NCBI GenBank assembly: GCA_028023455.1
Contig: JAQFVV010006716.1
Location: 62,001-126,000 of the forward strand
Source: Epiperipatus broadwayi
Lineage: Eukaryota > Onychophora > Udeonychophora > Euonychophora > Peripatidae
Direction: 5' to 3'
Length of the DNA stretch: 64,000 nt
Position 1 is the stretch's first letter. Each line of letters starts with the position of its first letter. A program made the position numbers and the translations under genes. This document shows positions 12,236-22,269 of this stretch, in pieces. The notes below the pieces were generated by a model. That model saw nothing but the letters and a program-made list of their open reading frames with translations. It was not told the origin of the DNA and did no database searches.

Positions 12236-12314
12236 GGAAGTGCCACCAGTAGAATTGAACCAACGACCTCGCAGTCCTAAGTCTCATACTCTACCGTAAA
12301 TCACGCAAGGCCAT
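12236..12314 (-). repeat. tRNA-derived SINE head
   Basis: On the minus strand a tRNA-like block has an A-box-like stretch (TGATTTACGGTAGAG) and, about 40 bases on, a B-box-like GGTTCAATTCT. It is about the length of a tRNA but lacks a good acceptor stem. It is a SINE promoter region and not a working tRNA. The tail of the SINE could not be delimited. Confidence 0.5.
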
Positions 12315-12319
12315 ACATC

Positions 12320-12980
12320 ATTAATATATATATATTAATTTATTTAGGATCTTATATTTTCCATCAACGTTGTCTGTGGCATGTTTTTCTTCTAAAGGCA
12401 TTAACAATTTCATTTGATTGCAAATGTTATTTCAAGCATTACTGTATTGAAAATTATATTAACTTCATATTTCTCAATGAATTGCGGATAAACGAATGTA
12501 GATTGGAAAAGAAGAACGGAGAACAGCTCTCATTAATGAAAAATCTAATTAAAAACGAGAACAGAGATACCGTCAACAAATTTTACATGGTTGATACGCT
12601 TCTTCTAATTTGAAATATACTATTTATCGGCCGCAAAATAAATAATTAAAAAAGAAAAAGAAAAAAAATCGAAATATATTTTTGTTAGCTTTTTTTTATT
12701 GCAAATATAAATCCTTATAAAATTATTTGAATGCGGCGAATACATTTCAATAATTTTATTTATCATCAAAATTAAATTAAATTCGAAAGTAATATAGAAA
12801 AATTAGACTTAGTATGAATATAAAAGTGTAAAAGCATATTTCAATTTTATTAAGAATTATTGAGAGTGAAAAAAAAATAAAAAGAATAGAGATTAAGGTA
12901 ACGTAAGTGATTAATTATAAATATATACAAAAATTGATAAATACATTGTACAGGCTTAAACCTGCATTTATATATGTAAT
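12320..12980. other. A+T-rich intergenic stretch, no gene seen
   Basis: No supported feature. Long A-rich runs occur at 12640-12670 and 12870-12885. Confidence 0.5.
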
Positions 12981-12986
12981 ATATGC

Positions 12987-13158
12987 GGGATTCGAACTCA
13001 GACTTTAACACGACCCACTACTTTCAGTGCCATCTCATATTGCTGACCTAACTGCTCACACACATGTTATATTTTCAACATGTGTGTGATCAGTTGGGTC
13101 AGCAATATGAGATGGCACTGAGAGTAGTGGGTCGTGTGAAAGTCTGAGTTCGAATCCC
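12987..13158. repeat. Head-to-head inverted SINE pair
   Basis: Two copies of a tRNA-like block form a hairpin with arms of about 82 bp (12987-13068 and 13076-13158) and a loop of about 7 bases. Each copy ends in the B-box-like GAGTTCGAATCCC and has an A-box-like GATCAGTTGGGTCAG. A transcript would fold into an almost perfect duplex. Confidence 0.6.
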
Positions 13159-13435
13159 AAAACATTAATAAAGTAAAATGTTTATGAAAGTTTAGAAGTA
13201 GTTATCAATATTAAAATGCAATAATAAATCGTTAAGATAGTTTCAGCAGCAATAAGTATTTATACTAGAATCATTCTGAAAATCTTATACTCCAAGGCCT
13301 GTTTCCTTTCCGCTGCACTAAGCCATATAGAGAGTTCTAAGAATGAAATACTAACATCGTCTGAAATATAAATGTTTTTAGTAAAAGTATCTTATTTCCA
13401 ACTAAAAAAAAAAAGAATGGTTTTATTGTCTGGGA

Positions 13436-13512
13436 GATCATAAAAATTTTGAGAAGCAGCAATATGGGAATTAATCCAAAGACCTTACACCCCAGAAACT
13501 GACAATCTGCTA
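13436..13512 (-). repeat. Weak tRNA-like SINE remnant
   Basis: The minus strand reads GGATTAATTCCC as a degenerate B-box, with a D-arm-like block upstream. It is more decayed than the SINE at 12.24 kb and is the least certain of the SINE calls. Confidence 0.3.
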
Positions 13513-14039
13513 TGGCACTAAATTAGCCCAAATCGTTATAAAGTAGATCAAAACAGATATCTAAAAATACCTAAACGAAATTGATATAAACCTGCAAAAT
13601 CAAAACTTGTTTTAATATACAGTTTGGCATTTTTAACACAGTTAAAAAATAATATAAATTTGAAGAATAAAATAAACGCCAAAATTAATTATTTTATTGC
13701 AAATAATAAGTCATTAATGTAAATTACAAAGCTATTCCTGTTGTCGCTCTTCCTATGATTCAACTTTTTAAGACGTTCTGAGAAATACTTCCTTAAATAA
13801 TTTATTTTATCTTAGTTTTACACTGCAATAAACCATGAAGTGAAGAGCTATAATAATTCTGGGAAAGACATTGTTTGGCAATGGACTACAAGAGACAAAT
13901 TGTGGTTTTACGTGCACACTAATTATCAGAGAGACAAAATTATCCATTCAATAGTGTCACTGGGTGCAAGTCAGAGTAATTAATGGATGCAGGAAGGTTT
14001 GTGCATAAAATCCATATCTAGTACTTACTCATCCAATAT

Positions 14040-14079
14040 CCCCAGTCTTGTTTTTAGCTTGTGGCTTTCATCAGTGAGG
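14040..14079 (-). ncRNA. Decayed hammerhead ribozyme, left arm
   Basis: The minus strand reads CCTCA, CTGATGA, AAGCCACAAGCTA, AAAAC, AAGAC, TGGGG. The first core box is intact and stem I pairs CCTCA with TGGGG. The GAAA box has become AAAA, and the cleavage triplet reads GAC instead of a NUH triplet. It is predicted inactive. Confidence 0.45.
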
Positions 14080-14210
14080 AGCCTTGGATCTGTGAGCTTT
14101 GCACTTAGATCTTAGGATCTAATGCTTTATAGTTAGCTGAAATATAAAAGGTGGCTGCTGGAAGGTTGCATTAGACCATAAGATAGATGCAGCGATCTCG
14201 GATTCAAGGA

Positions 14211-14252
14211 TTCTCACTGATGATAGCTGCAAGCTAGAAACTAATCTGGGGA
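14211..14252 (+). ncRNA. Intact type-I hammerhead ribozyme motif
   Basis: The order on the plus strand is TTCTCA (stem I), CTGATGA (core), TAGCT-GCA-AGCTA (stem II, five pairs and a triloop), GAAA (core), CTAATC (minimal stem III with the AUC cleavage triplet), TGGGGA (stem I partner). Stem I forms six pairs, two of them G-U. All conserved core bases are present. Predicted self-cleavage follows C14246. Minimal stem III hammerheads of this kind are known from PLE terminal repeats and animal retrozymes. Activity is inferred and not shown. Confidence 0.65.
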
Positions 14253-14419
14253 TATTGGATGAGTAGGCATTTTATGCACAAACCTTCCTGCATCCATTGA
14301 TTACTCTGGCTTGCACTAGGTGGTGCTACTGTATGCTGTATGGAAAGTTTGCCTCTGTGTAAACAGATTGTGTAAGCATAAAGAATTGTGATCATGTGAT
14401 GTTTAGTGGTTTTATACTA

Positions 14420-15650
14420 ATTATCCCTAGAAGCTAGTGATAAAAAAGAATGATTACCCCAATTTGAAAATTAAAAATGGTAAAGAAAAAAAATCATAAC
14501 GTCTTTTCATACAAATAGGCCAATCCACAAAAATAACTATTTTACCAGTATATGTTTTCATTTCTTCTATGTTTCTATTGTATATTTTAGTAAGTAATGA
14601 GAAATTTCAGATAATGATCTTTAAAAAGTCCTATATCACATGTTTTTGTATCCAAAATTTCCAGATTAGGTTTACATTTATGGTTTTTGTCAGTAAGAAA
14701 CTTTGGCTCTTGAAATATTAATGTGTATTTCCTTTGGGCTGATTTCTTGATAGGGTAACAAAGAGGTAAATTATAGTAGCTGTAGAAAAGGTACAGTGAA
14801 TCTTAAAGATTTAAATGCACCATTCCAAAATTCAAAGCTTCTGATTTAAGCTTAAAACTAGTCTGAGGATTTTGGGTAGGACAACACAGGGTAAAGATTT
14901 GATAATGATAGTTATCATGCATCTATCCTTACTTACTAAAGCTTGTAATAAGTGACAATGTGTTGGTAAAAATGTGTGCTGCTAAAACAATATGTAAGCT
15001 GGTATCATGTGATACATCATGTGATATTTTATTCTTTATACAAATATTACCATATAAACCATTTACTGGAGCTTGAATTCTAATTATTTTGTGTTTCATA
15101 AATGCTATCTTTAAAGTTTCTGTAGATATATTTTTTTTCAAAAATCTTAAATAAGTTGATAGTTTTTGCTATTTTGAGCTTTATAATGATACTATGATTG
15201 TTAGATTACCATTCACAGTTTTACTTTAAAACAGAAATCGTTTTAAAATTATTAGTCAATAAAAATATGAAAAGGATATAGTAAATTACCATATATAATT
15301 TGCATAACAATAGAATCAGATTTGCTCCATTTTGATCTCAATAAAAATGACAATTTCTGATTGGGTAGTGTTTAGCTTGATAACAAATAACCACTTTAAA
15401 AAAATGTAATTTTTAGTAATTTGTTTACATATTAAAGATTATTTATTCAGTATTTTTGCAAAATCTTATTTTAAACCAAAAATCTTCATCACTACCATTA
15501 GATTTCATTTAAAAATATGTATTATTAAGAAGGCAACTGTTTAAAAATTTGTTACAGCAAAGTAGTAGTTTTTATTGGATAAATATAATGTCTTTTCTCA
15601 ACAGCTGTAAATCCTTTTTCCAATTTTAATAACAACAAAATTAATAATAC
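14420..15650. other. A+T-rich intergenic stretch, no gene seen
   Basis: No repeat or coding feature can be supported. A 70-codon frame on the minus strand at 14929-15141 has no recognisable motif. Confidence 0.5.
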
Positions 15651-15660
15651 TATTAGTATA

Positions 15661-17919
15661 TTATAACAATCTGGAGAAATAGGAGCTTAATTTAATTTGC
15701 ACTACAGGGCACTATCTAGGCATTTGAACTTAGAAAAATTTATAAAGTAGACAGATACGTAAGTCAAAAAAATTTGTTTTATTTTTATTTTAATAAATAT
15801 ATTTTGATATCCAGTCATTAGCCCAAGTCACTAGCTCATTGGAATAGCAGAGATTTATATTCATAAAAAAAATTATTATTTAAGAATAATTTAAAAAAAG
15901 AATAAAATAAGCCACTGCCAGTTATTAACATACAAACATTTATTTATGCACATATATATATAAAATTTAACATTATTATTTTAGTATGTTTGTTTTAGAT
16001 TTTAATTTGATTTTATAAATTAAATTTGCATTTTAATTTTTATAATATTATAAGTTTACATTTTAATTAAGTTCACACAGATGGATTTATGAAAGTTTGT
16101 TTTATAATGTTAAGTATAGATCAGTTACATAGATTACACAGTTAAAAAACATTTCAAAGTAAACATAAATGATCAAAATACAAAATCATTGATACCGTCA
16201 ATTGCATAGGGAATAAAAGAAACCCAATGGTGTTCATCATAAGACACCGCATTAACACCAATAACTTAAAAGACATCTGAATAAATACATTTTAGATAAT
16301 CACCGTAAGGTATCATTATTTATCGAATGTCTATATATTTTGATTCAATATGAAAACCCAAAACATAATTAACCGATAACGAATCCATGCAAGCATCTAT
16401 AAACAACTTAAATTTAATGCATTTTTATTTAGTGTCGAGTATGAATAGACTACATAGATTTGCATTTGAAGATAAAACATTCTATCCCCATTTAACCTTA
16501 GGCTAAAAGTTTGCAGTCAAACTGGCGTCAATCCATCTGATATATTTATGTATTCAATGTAGCATGAAAATACGACAACACAAAATACTATACTGTCAGG
16601 AATATACATCTGAACAGTAAGTAGAGTTAGAGAAGACATTGTCTCTCTACCAACAGGAATGCTACATCTGTTGGCGAGTAGAACAATAAACAAAAAACTC
16701 CATAGGAATGGATTGCAGTTCTTTGCCAACTTACAAACCCATCCATAGGCAGACAGATGTGTGGTGTGCCCCTAGCAGATCTCATACTACATCTACTAAC
16801 TACATCAATATATCCAATCCATTGACCCAATTCAACTATGAAACAAATAACCTAAGATTACCCTCCCCTAATATAACTTTACAAATCTATATATCCATTC
16901 CCGCCCAGCTTAAGTTTAACATTTATATATTTTAATTTATCGGAAAACAAAAATCATAAATAAAACTTAAAGAACAAAAAAAAATAAATGGAAATGATTT
17001 ACACAAAGGAAATACATCAAATAAAATTATAACTACTGAATAAATAATTGTTTGGTCAGATAGGATTCTATTTCTATAAATTAAATACTAGGAAAGTTTA
17101 AAATTTAAAGTTCTTAGTGTTTTCAAATTAATATTGTTCATTATATTTTATAAAGTTCTTACGGTTTTAACACTTCTGTAGTTTTATCCATTGCTTGCCA
17201 TGAACATGAATTCCCATGCTGTCCTAAAGAGATTGGTTGAGTTAGCTGTTGTTTTTTATTTATCCGGAGGTCTTTTAGTTTAGTTGGTCCTCAATGTAGA
17301 AAACGTTAGTTCATTTCTCTTTTTTTCTTAGCAGAACTGAAGGGATTGAAGAGTGCATCTTTTCAATCCCTTCTCCTTCAACTCCACACTAACACATATC
17401 CGTCCACTTGTAATAACGAACTAATTCTTTTATTTTCCAAACTTTTCCTTTTATATTAATTTTAAGGATCCAATGGACATTACATCATCGATGATGATAT
17501 GGTCCTTTCGCTGAGGTCTGATTCCATTGTTTTTCATTCATTGGCTATTAGTTTCTATTGTTTTCCTATCTGACCGATGCTTATACATTTAAATGCCCAA
17601 GGCTAGTTTACATTTGAATAATTAAATTAATCATTTCCATTTTTTCAATAATATTTTAATTTGTTTTGTACAAACTTAGATATATTTTTATCTTTAAGTC
17701 TTTACTGACAATTTAGTTTTAAAATCCTTTTTCTTTTTTTTTTAATAAAGTTTTATTTTAATAATTTTTTTTCATCTGTGCGATTATATAGATACGAGTT
17801 TAGTATAGGATTTTAATTTTCAATTTTTAATTCTTAAAAAGAGAAGTTTTATTTGCGAACTTTTATTTTTTTCATGTTTACTAATAAAAAACAATGTAAC
17901 GACGTTTGTGCTCGTTACA
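15661..17919 (-). mobile_element. Family A LTR-like repeat, copy A4 (inverted)
   Basis: This is the reverse-oriented copy. It opens on the minus strand with the hairpin TGTAACG (complement of 17913-17919) / CGTTACA (complement of 17895-17901). A TATA-like box TATAAAAGG is complementary to 17447-17455, and the GGGATTGAA hairpin lies near 17340-17372. The far end holds the block GTGCCCTGTAGTG and finishes at TCTCCAGATTGTTATAA near 15661. The 70-codon frame shared with A1 is open here (16517-16729). Confidence 0.65.
16517..16729 (-). CDS. Hypothetical 70-residue frame within repeat A4
   Basis: This is the counterpart of the frame in copy A1. It starts MAKNCNPFLWSFLFIV, has a hydrophobic segment over residues 8-20, and stops after DGLTPV at the same place. 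By my count 60 of 70 residues match the A1 version. No known family is recognised. Coding status is doubtful because the other two copies have lost the frame. Confidence 0.2.
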   Translation of the reverse strand: MAKNCNPFLWSFLFIVLLANRCSIPVGRETMSSLTLLTVQMYIPDSIVFCVVVFSCYIEYINISDGLTPV

Positions 17920-17924
17920 ATATA

Positions 17925-19200
17925 TTTTCTTTTTTTAATGATAACTAATTCTACATTTCTTTTAAATTTAAAACTGGAGTTCAAATACCTAATACTATAT
18001 TTGACTAGCTTTTCAAATAGATAAAATACACTAAATAATGACAAGTGTCATTATTGTAGATATAATCTCCAATTAGTATTTAATTTTGGTATTTTACAAA
18101 GTTTAAAATTAATTTTTAGTACATCTGTTATTTGAATGTTTACATTTATAATATAAAATATTAATATTATCAATATATGATATCAAAAATGTATAATTGT
18201 AAAAATAAAATGTTCAAATATATAGATAAATCTAACTAGGACCTATTCAGGAAAAACAATCAAGTTGACATTGAACAAGTTAATTGATGAAGTATATTTA
18301 AATCTTCTAGGCAGTTTGAATCTCAACTTATTTAAATCAATTACTGTCACTCAAGATCTATTTAAGATCCTAGATCCACTTTGTTAATAAATGGATTTTT
18401 ATTTAATATCTGAATGATATCTGGCAACAAATTATGGATATTTTATTGGTTAATAATTAAGCAATTATTGGGGGAGATTTTACTATAATACATTATCAAT
18501 ACATACATATAGTGTTTGTTTATAAATGTGTATGACCATTCCTAACTCCATAGAAAAAACTGTTCTAGAAATAAGTTTTGCAGTAAATCAATCTATGAAC
18601 TACAAATAGCTTCACATAAAGACATATTGATCCATTTTTGTGTTTGATTGATAATTTGTGATGCTTTTGAGTAATTCATTTTTTAAATGCTTCAACACAT
18701 ATCAATTTATAGCTCTCCATTTTATTCAATTATTTGCTTACTTTTCCAATGAAAACAATCAATACCACTAATAGTATTTATATATTGAACGATTTCCATA
18801 ATTTAATGTTGTTAAACATCTTTAAAAAGGCTAATCTTTATTCAAACTTTTCATATACATACAAGTGTTAGTAATAAGACACCTATTATTTGGAAAGTTT
18901 AAATAAGTTTTGAATTTTGTTTAACAATTCATATTATACGATGGAAAGCGTCTAACTTAAAACTAATATTAAAATATCACCATTACAAACTTTCAGAAAA
19001 TCTGTAGTTCTCTTTTTTAAAATATCTCTAAGATAATTTTTATAATGTAGATGAAGATTATTTTTTCCATGAAATCTATTTTCAAGTATATCATAAACCA
19101 CACTTTTAATTAGGGAGTCTTAAGCCCAATCCAATAAAGGTGTGGTTTCACAGTAATAGACTCTATAGAAATCACATCCAACAATTGAAGAGCATATTGA
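17925..19200. other. A+T-rich intergenic stretch, no gene seen
   Basis: No supported repeat or gene. It ends at a (TA)n run at about 19221-19258, followed by a short (TTA)n run, which marks the 3' edge of the next Penelope-like element. Confidence 0.5.
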
Positions 19201-19220
19201 TTGGTATTATGATTTTGCTA

Positions 19221-19262
<42 letters not shown>

Positions 19263-19295
19263 ATTATTATTATTTGTGGGATATTCCATGTAGTG

Positions 19296-19346
19296 AAATA
19301 GCTGACGTATCAGTACAATATCAAGTACTTTCCTCAGAGCATTCTC
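19296..19346 (-). ncRNA. Hammerhead ribozyme motif at PLE 3' end, one core change
   Basis: The minus strand reads GCT (stem I), CTGAGGA (core, allowed N=G), AGTAC with GTACT as a five-pair stem II around TTGATATT, then GATAC, GTC and AGC (stem I partner). The only core fault is GATA in place of GAAA. The position just downstream of a PLE endonuclease gene is where hammerheads are known in PLE terminal repeats. Predicted cleavage would follow the C complementary to 19304. Activity is probably reduced or lost. Confidence 0.5.
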
Positions 19347-19819
19347 TTTCTCAAATCATAAGAATGCATGTGAGATTTAAAATCGTTTTTATCATTTTCT
19401 TTCTCATCATATTTAAATTCTATTGGTTGAGAAGTTTTAAAATTTATTTTCCCTTTCAATAGCTTCTTCCAAATGTTGTTAATCTTCTTTAACTCACACC
19501 TTTCATTTATGCTCTTGGGCCTTTTAAAAATCTCTATAGCTTCTCTTAGCAATCTCTGGTCATATTGTTCAATTTTTGCTAAAATATTTGTTTTTTCAAA
19601 ATTGATATCATGATTAGTGAATTTTATATGAGAATAAATAGCTGATGAATTGGATTTTTCTCTGACTGCCAGAATGTGTTCTTCCTTTCTAATATTTATT
19701 CTATGATTAGTCTGTCCAATATACGTATGTGAACAGACCCTACATGAAATTTCATATATACCATGACGCTCCAAAGAAATTTTATCTTTAGAAAGTGGAA
19801 ATATACCGGATAAGCTCAA
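19334..19819 (-). pseudogene. PLE GIY-YIG endonuclease domain
   Basis: The frame of 161 codons contains GIY at residues 20-22, CRVC at 26-29, YIG at 33-35 followed by QTNHRINIR, and EEH at 46-48. These are the nuclease motif and the cysteine pair specific to Penelope-like elements, where this domain nicks DNA to prime reverse transcription. Further on, EAIEIFKRPKSINE matches the C-terminal helix region common in this family. The endonuclease part looks complete and open. Its fusion partner, the reverse transcriptase, is deleted and frameshifted upstream, so the gene as a whole is broken. The start codon shown lies inside the linker and is not a natural start. Confidence 0.7.
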
Positions 19820-19849
19820 GAAAATGATTCACATCTTTAACATCTCTGT

Positions 19850-20240
19850 TAAATGCGGCTGTAAAAAAAAAAAGTCAAAAAACGAGCTAGTTCTGTGTAG
19901 GTGAACCAACTACACTTACAATCTGGCTCAATGGAATACCTGGCTTATGAACTTTTGGGAAACCATATAATTTTGGATAAAAAGATTTTTTGGGGGAGGA
20001 AGCTGGATCTTTGTTTCTAAATCTAGATCAGTAGAATAAATTAATGCTTTCATTTTCTTTTCAAGGTAAGTCATAGGATATATATAATTTTTTTTTATAA
20101 ATATTATCATTTAATAAATCATGTATTTTTTTTATAATAATCAGTCCTTACCCTTAACTGCCGGAAGAATAGTAATAGATTTTAATGGAAACAAAGCCTT
20201 TCTTTCATTAATTGATAAATTAGTTTTAGGTGGTTTTGCT
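19850..20240 (-). pseudogene. PLE reverse transcriptase N-terminal remnant
   Basis: Read in shifting frames on the minus strand, the segment gives NERKALFPLKS with ITILPAVKG (motif 1 region). It then gives HDLLNDNIYKKK-YISYDL, and near 20010-19900 PKLYGFPKVHKPGIPLS followed by QIVSVVGSPT (motif 3 region). These are hallmark blocks of Penelope-like reverse transcriptases. At least two frameshifts and several stops break it. Motifs 4 to 7 are absent because of the internal deletion before the endonuclease. Confidence 0.6.
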
Positions 20241-20339
20241 TTATTTAAAATTTGTCAACCAATATAATTTAAATATGAGGAGAAAGAAATCGATAAAAAC
20301 GATTTTAAATATACACACATTCTTCGCATTCTTATGATT

Positions 20340-20975
20340 ACACTACATCCAAAACTCAACCAGACTAGCCAAGAAAGTAAAATCTGAAACACAACTAATG
20401 ATTTCACACTACAAAGCAGACTTCTCCAGTGTAAAGAACTACAAAACAATAGTCTATTCATATGAAACGTTACTCACAATTCCATAACATTTAAATAAAT
20501 TAATTGCCTCAGAGTCATGAATTTTTAATAATAAAGATTCTTTAATTAATCCTAGCTTCCTCAAAATTAATACTGTGGCTTGATTTGTTTCATGGATATG
20601 CAAAACAGAACTGAGATATTTATTTCTAACACTACTTTTATGTACCTTTATTCTTTCTCTTAAGCTCAAACTACTCTGATATATATAAATGTTATCACAA
20701 AAACAAGTATTCTTGAATAAAGTAAGCATACTTAATAATGTGATGCCACAAAGATTGTCCATAAAGAAAGACTTTGCTTTTAATTTCTGACAAAATGATA
20801 ATGAATCCAAATGTTTGAGATGGTGAAGGTGTATGTGTATATGGATTTCTGAAGTTTGAACACTTATGGGGTCATGAAGCAGCTTCGATTTCCTTTGTGG
20901 AGCATTGAAACCATTGGTTATATTTTCGATTGTACTTTCTTGACTATTCTGGTTGAGTTTTGGATTTGGGATAAT
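20340..20975 (-). mobile_element. Second PLE family remnant with short inverted ends
   Basis: A different PLE endonuclease remnant (20454-20810, minus strand) lies between short inverted repeats. The minus strand at about 20340-20395 and the plus strand at about 20925-20975 share TGGTTGAGTTTTGGAT and nearby bases. The word TTTGGGATTTGGGATAATTTT at 54.44 and 54.50 kb resembles the outer end. This remnant lies beside the element at 19274-20240, and the two together look like a nested or adjacent insertion pair. Confidence 0.45.
20454..20810 (-). pseudogene. Diverged GIY-YIG endonuclease remnant of a PLE
   Basis: The 118-codon frame contains CFCD at residues 36-39, then NIYIYQSSLSLRERIKVHKS (40-59), which matches the YIG-Q-G-SLRERI-EHK block of PLE endonucleases with Gly of YIG replaced by Tyr. 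It continues with HETNQ and DSEAINLFK, the usual C-terminal blocks. The upstream GIY half is not recognisable. The sequence differs clearly from the neighbouring copy at 19334-19819, so it comes from another PLE family. It is inactive by the loss of the central Gly. Confidence 0.5.
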
Positions 20976-20979
20976 TTTG

Positions 20980-21640
20980 TTTATTTATTGACTTTAGTTT
21001 AGGTTATGTTTTTAATGTTTATATAAACAATTATATAAATTACTTTTTTTAACAGATTACATGGTTGTTATATTTTTAAATATGTGGAAATATCTGGTAT
21101 ATACTTTATTGTGGAAATATCAGTCAGATGTTAATTGACATTGACCAATGAAAATAGTAAACTGCAAATGATTTTTGTAGTGAAGAGGTTCTTTATATGC
21201 AATAATTTGTTATTATGTAAAGATAATGCATCACAGTAAACATATGTAAGTTTAAGGAAATAAAGTCTCATAACTCACTACATTCCTTATTATAAAAGAC
21301 TCTTTTACTGACAGTCGTCTCTTATAAATTAATAATTTTATAACAGAACATATGATTGAAATATTTTTAAATATTAATGTCAGACTGTGATTTTTCTATA
21401 ATAAAGTATTAAATATTTCCATATATCTAAATCTAGTATATATATTAACAAAAATAAGTTATATACAAGTGAGGAAGATGTAATCAGGACGTAAAATTGG
21501 CTGTAATTTAAATTGAAAATGGATTTTATTAGTTTATTATCAATTTGGTAATTCATTTGTTATATACAATTTTAATGAGTAAATAATATGGTTGATGTTA
21601 CATATTGAACATTAAAGCAAAATTTATATCCTAATATTAT
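20980..21640. other. A+T-rich intergenic stretch, no gene seen
   Basis: No supported feature. Confidence 0.5.
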
Positions 21641-21699
21641 AACCAATAATTACAGTAGCATGAAAGGTGAGTGGTTTAACACTGTAACTTGCTGAACTT

Positions 21700-21775
21700 T
21701 CTACAATGTGGTGGATGGTATCAAAGTTGTGAGTGGAGTGAGCTTGACAGTTGTAAATAAAAATGTAACAATTTA
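21700..21775 (+). repeat. Dispersed 65-bp repeat, first copy
   Basis: The block around GTGGATGGTATCAAAGTTG and GAGTGGAGTGAG recurs with few changes at about 22196-22260. A weaker relative may lie at 54190-54235. Its origin is unknown. Confidence 0.5.
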
Positions 21776-21838
21776 TAATAGATAAATGCTCTTCATATAT
21801 ATATATATATATATATAGATATATATCTATATATATAT

Positions 21839-21910
21839 TGTTAGCCCAGGCCACTATTCCTCATATATATATATATATATATATATGAGGAATAGTGGCC
21901 TGGGCTAACA
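21839..21910. repeat. Perfect 72-bp palindrome with (TA)n core
   Basis: Arms of 36 bp are exact reverse complements with no spacer (centre between 21874 and 21875). The outer 23 bases of each arm are of mixed sequence (TGTTAGCCCAGGCC...) and the inner part is alternating TA. Such a structure can extrude as a cruciform. Confidence 0.8.
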
Positions 21911-22195
21911 GATGAGTGCTGGTTCATCATGAAATACATCTTGGGAGTCATTTGTCTTTTATTGTATTTTTATTTATATGAATTTAAAAAGAATGGGGAA
22001 GTATGGAGGTTGTTTAATACATTTATAAAGATACTACACAAGGGTGGAAAGGTGATTAACTCCATGTGTATGAGTGTTTAAAATTAAAAAAAATCAGATA
22101 TATTAATCTTTAACTGACGTTTAAAGTTTATATCTGTGCTAGAGATAATTTCTAGTTTAGAAAATGATTAGTAAAAATCACTATTGTATTTATCT

Positions 22196-22260
22196 GAGGT
22201 GGATGGTGTCAAAGTTGTGAGTGGAGTGAGTTTGACAGTTGTAAATAAAAATGTAATAAT
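22196..22260 (+). repeat. Dispersed 65-bp repeat, second copy
   Basis: This matches the copy at 21700-21775 with few differences. Confidence 0.5.
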
Positions 22261-22269
22261 GCAAAAATA

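Larger units (their letters stand above)
13895..14411. mobile_element. Fold-back element with hammerhead motifs in both arms
   Basis: Arms at about 13960-14100 and 14200-14330 are reverse complements around a centre of about 100 bp. The outer end reads, in reverse complement, ACTAAACATCACATGATCAC at about 14392-14411. The same end begins the fold-back elements at 27177 and 42971, so the three belong to one family. The right arm has an intact hammerhead ribozyme motif and the left arm a decayed one. There is no coding sequence. The family is probably a PLE terminal-repeat derivative or a retrozyme-like non-autonomous element. Confidence 0.6.
19274..20240 (-). mobile_element. Internally deleted Penelope-like element
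   Basis: On the minus strand the order is decayed N-terminal reverse transcriptase motifs (about 20240-19850), then a GIY-YIG endonuclease (19819-19334), then a 3' region with a hammerhead-like motif (about 19346-19296). The middle of the reverse transcriptase, including the YxDD box, is missing, so this copy suffered an internal deletion. An inverted piece of its own C-terminal coding end lies just upstream at about 20250-20335 on the plus strand, a typical result of PLE insertion. The element ends beside a (TTA)n/(TA)n run. Confidence 0.65.
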
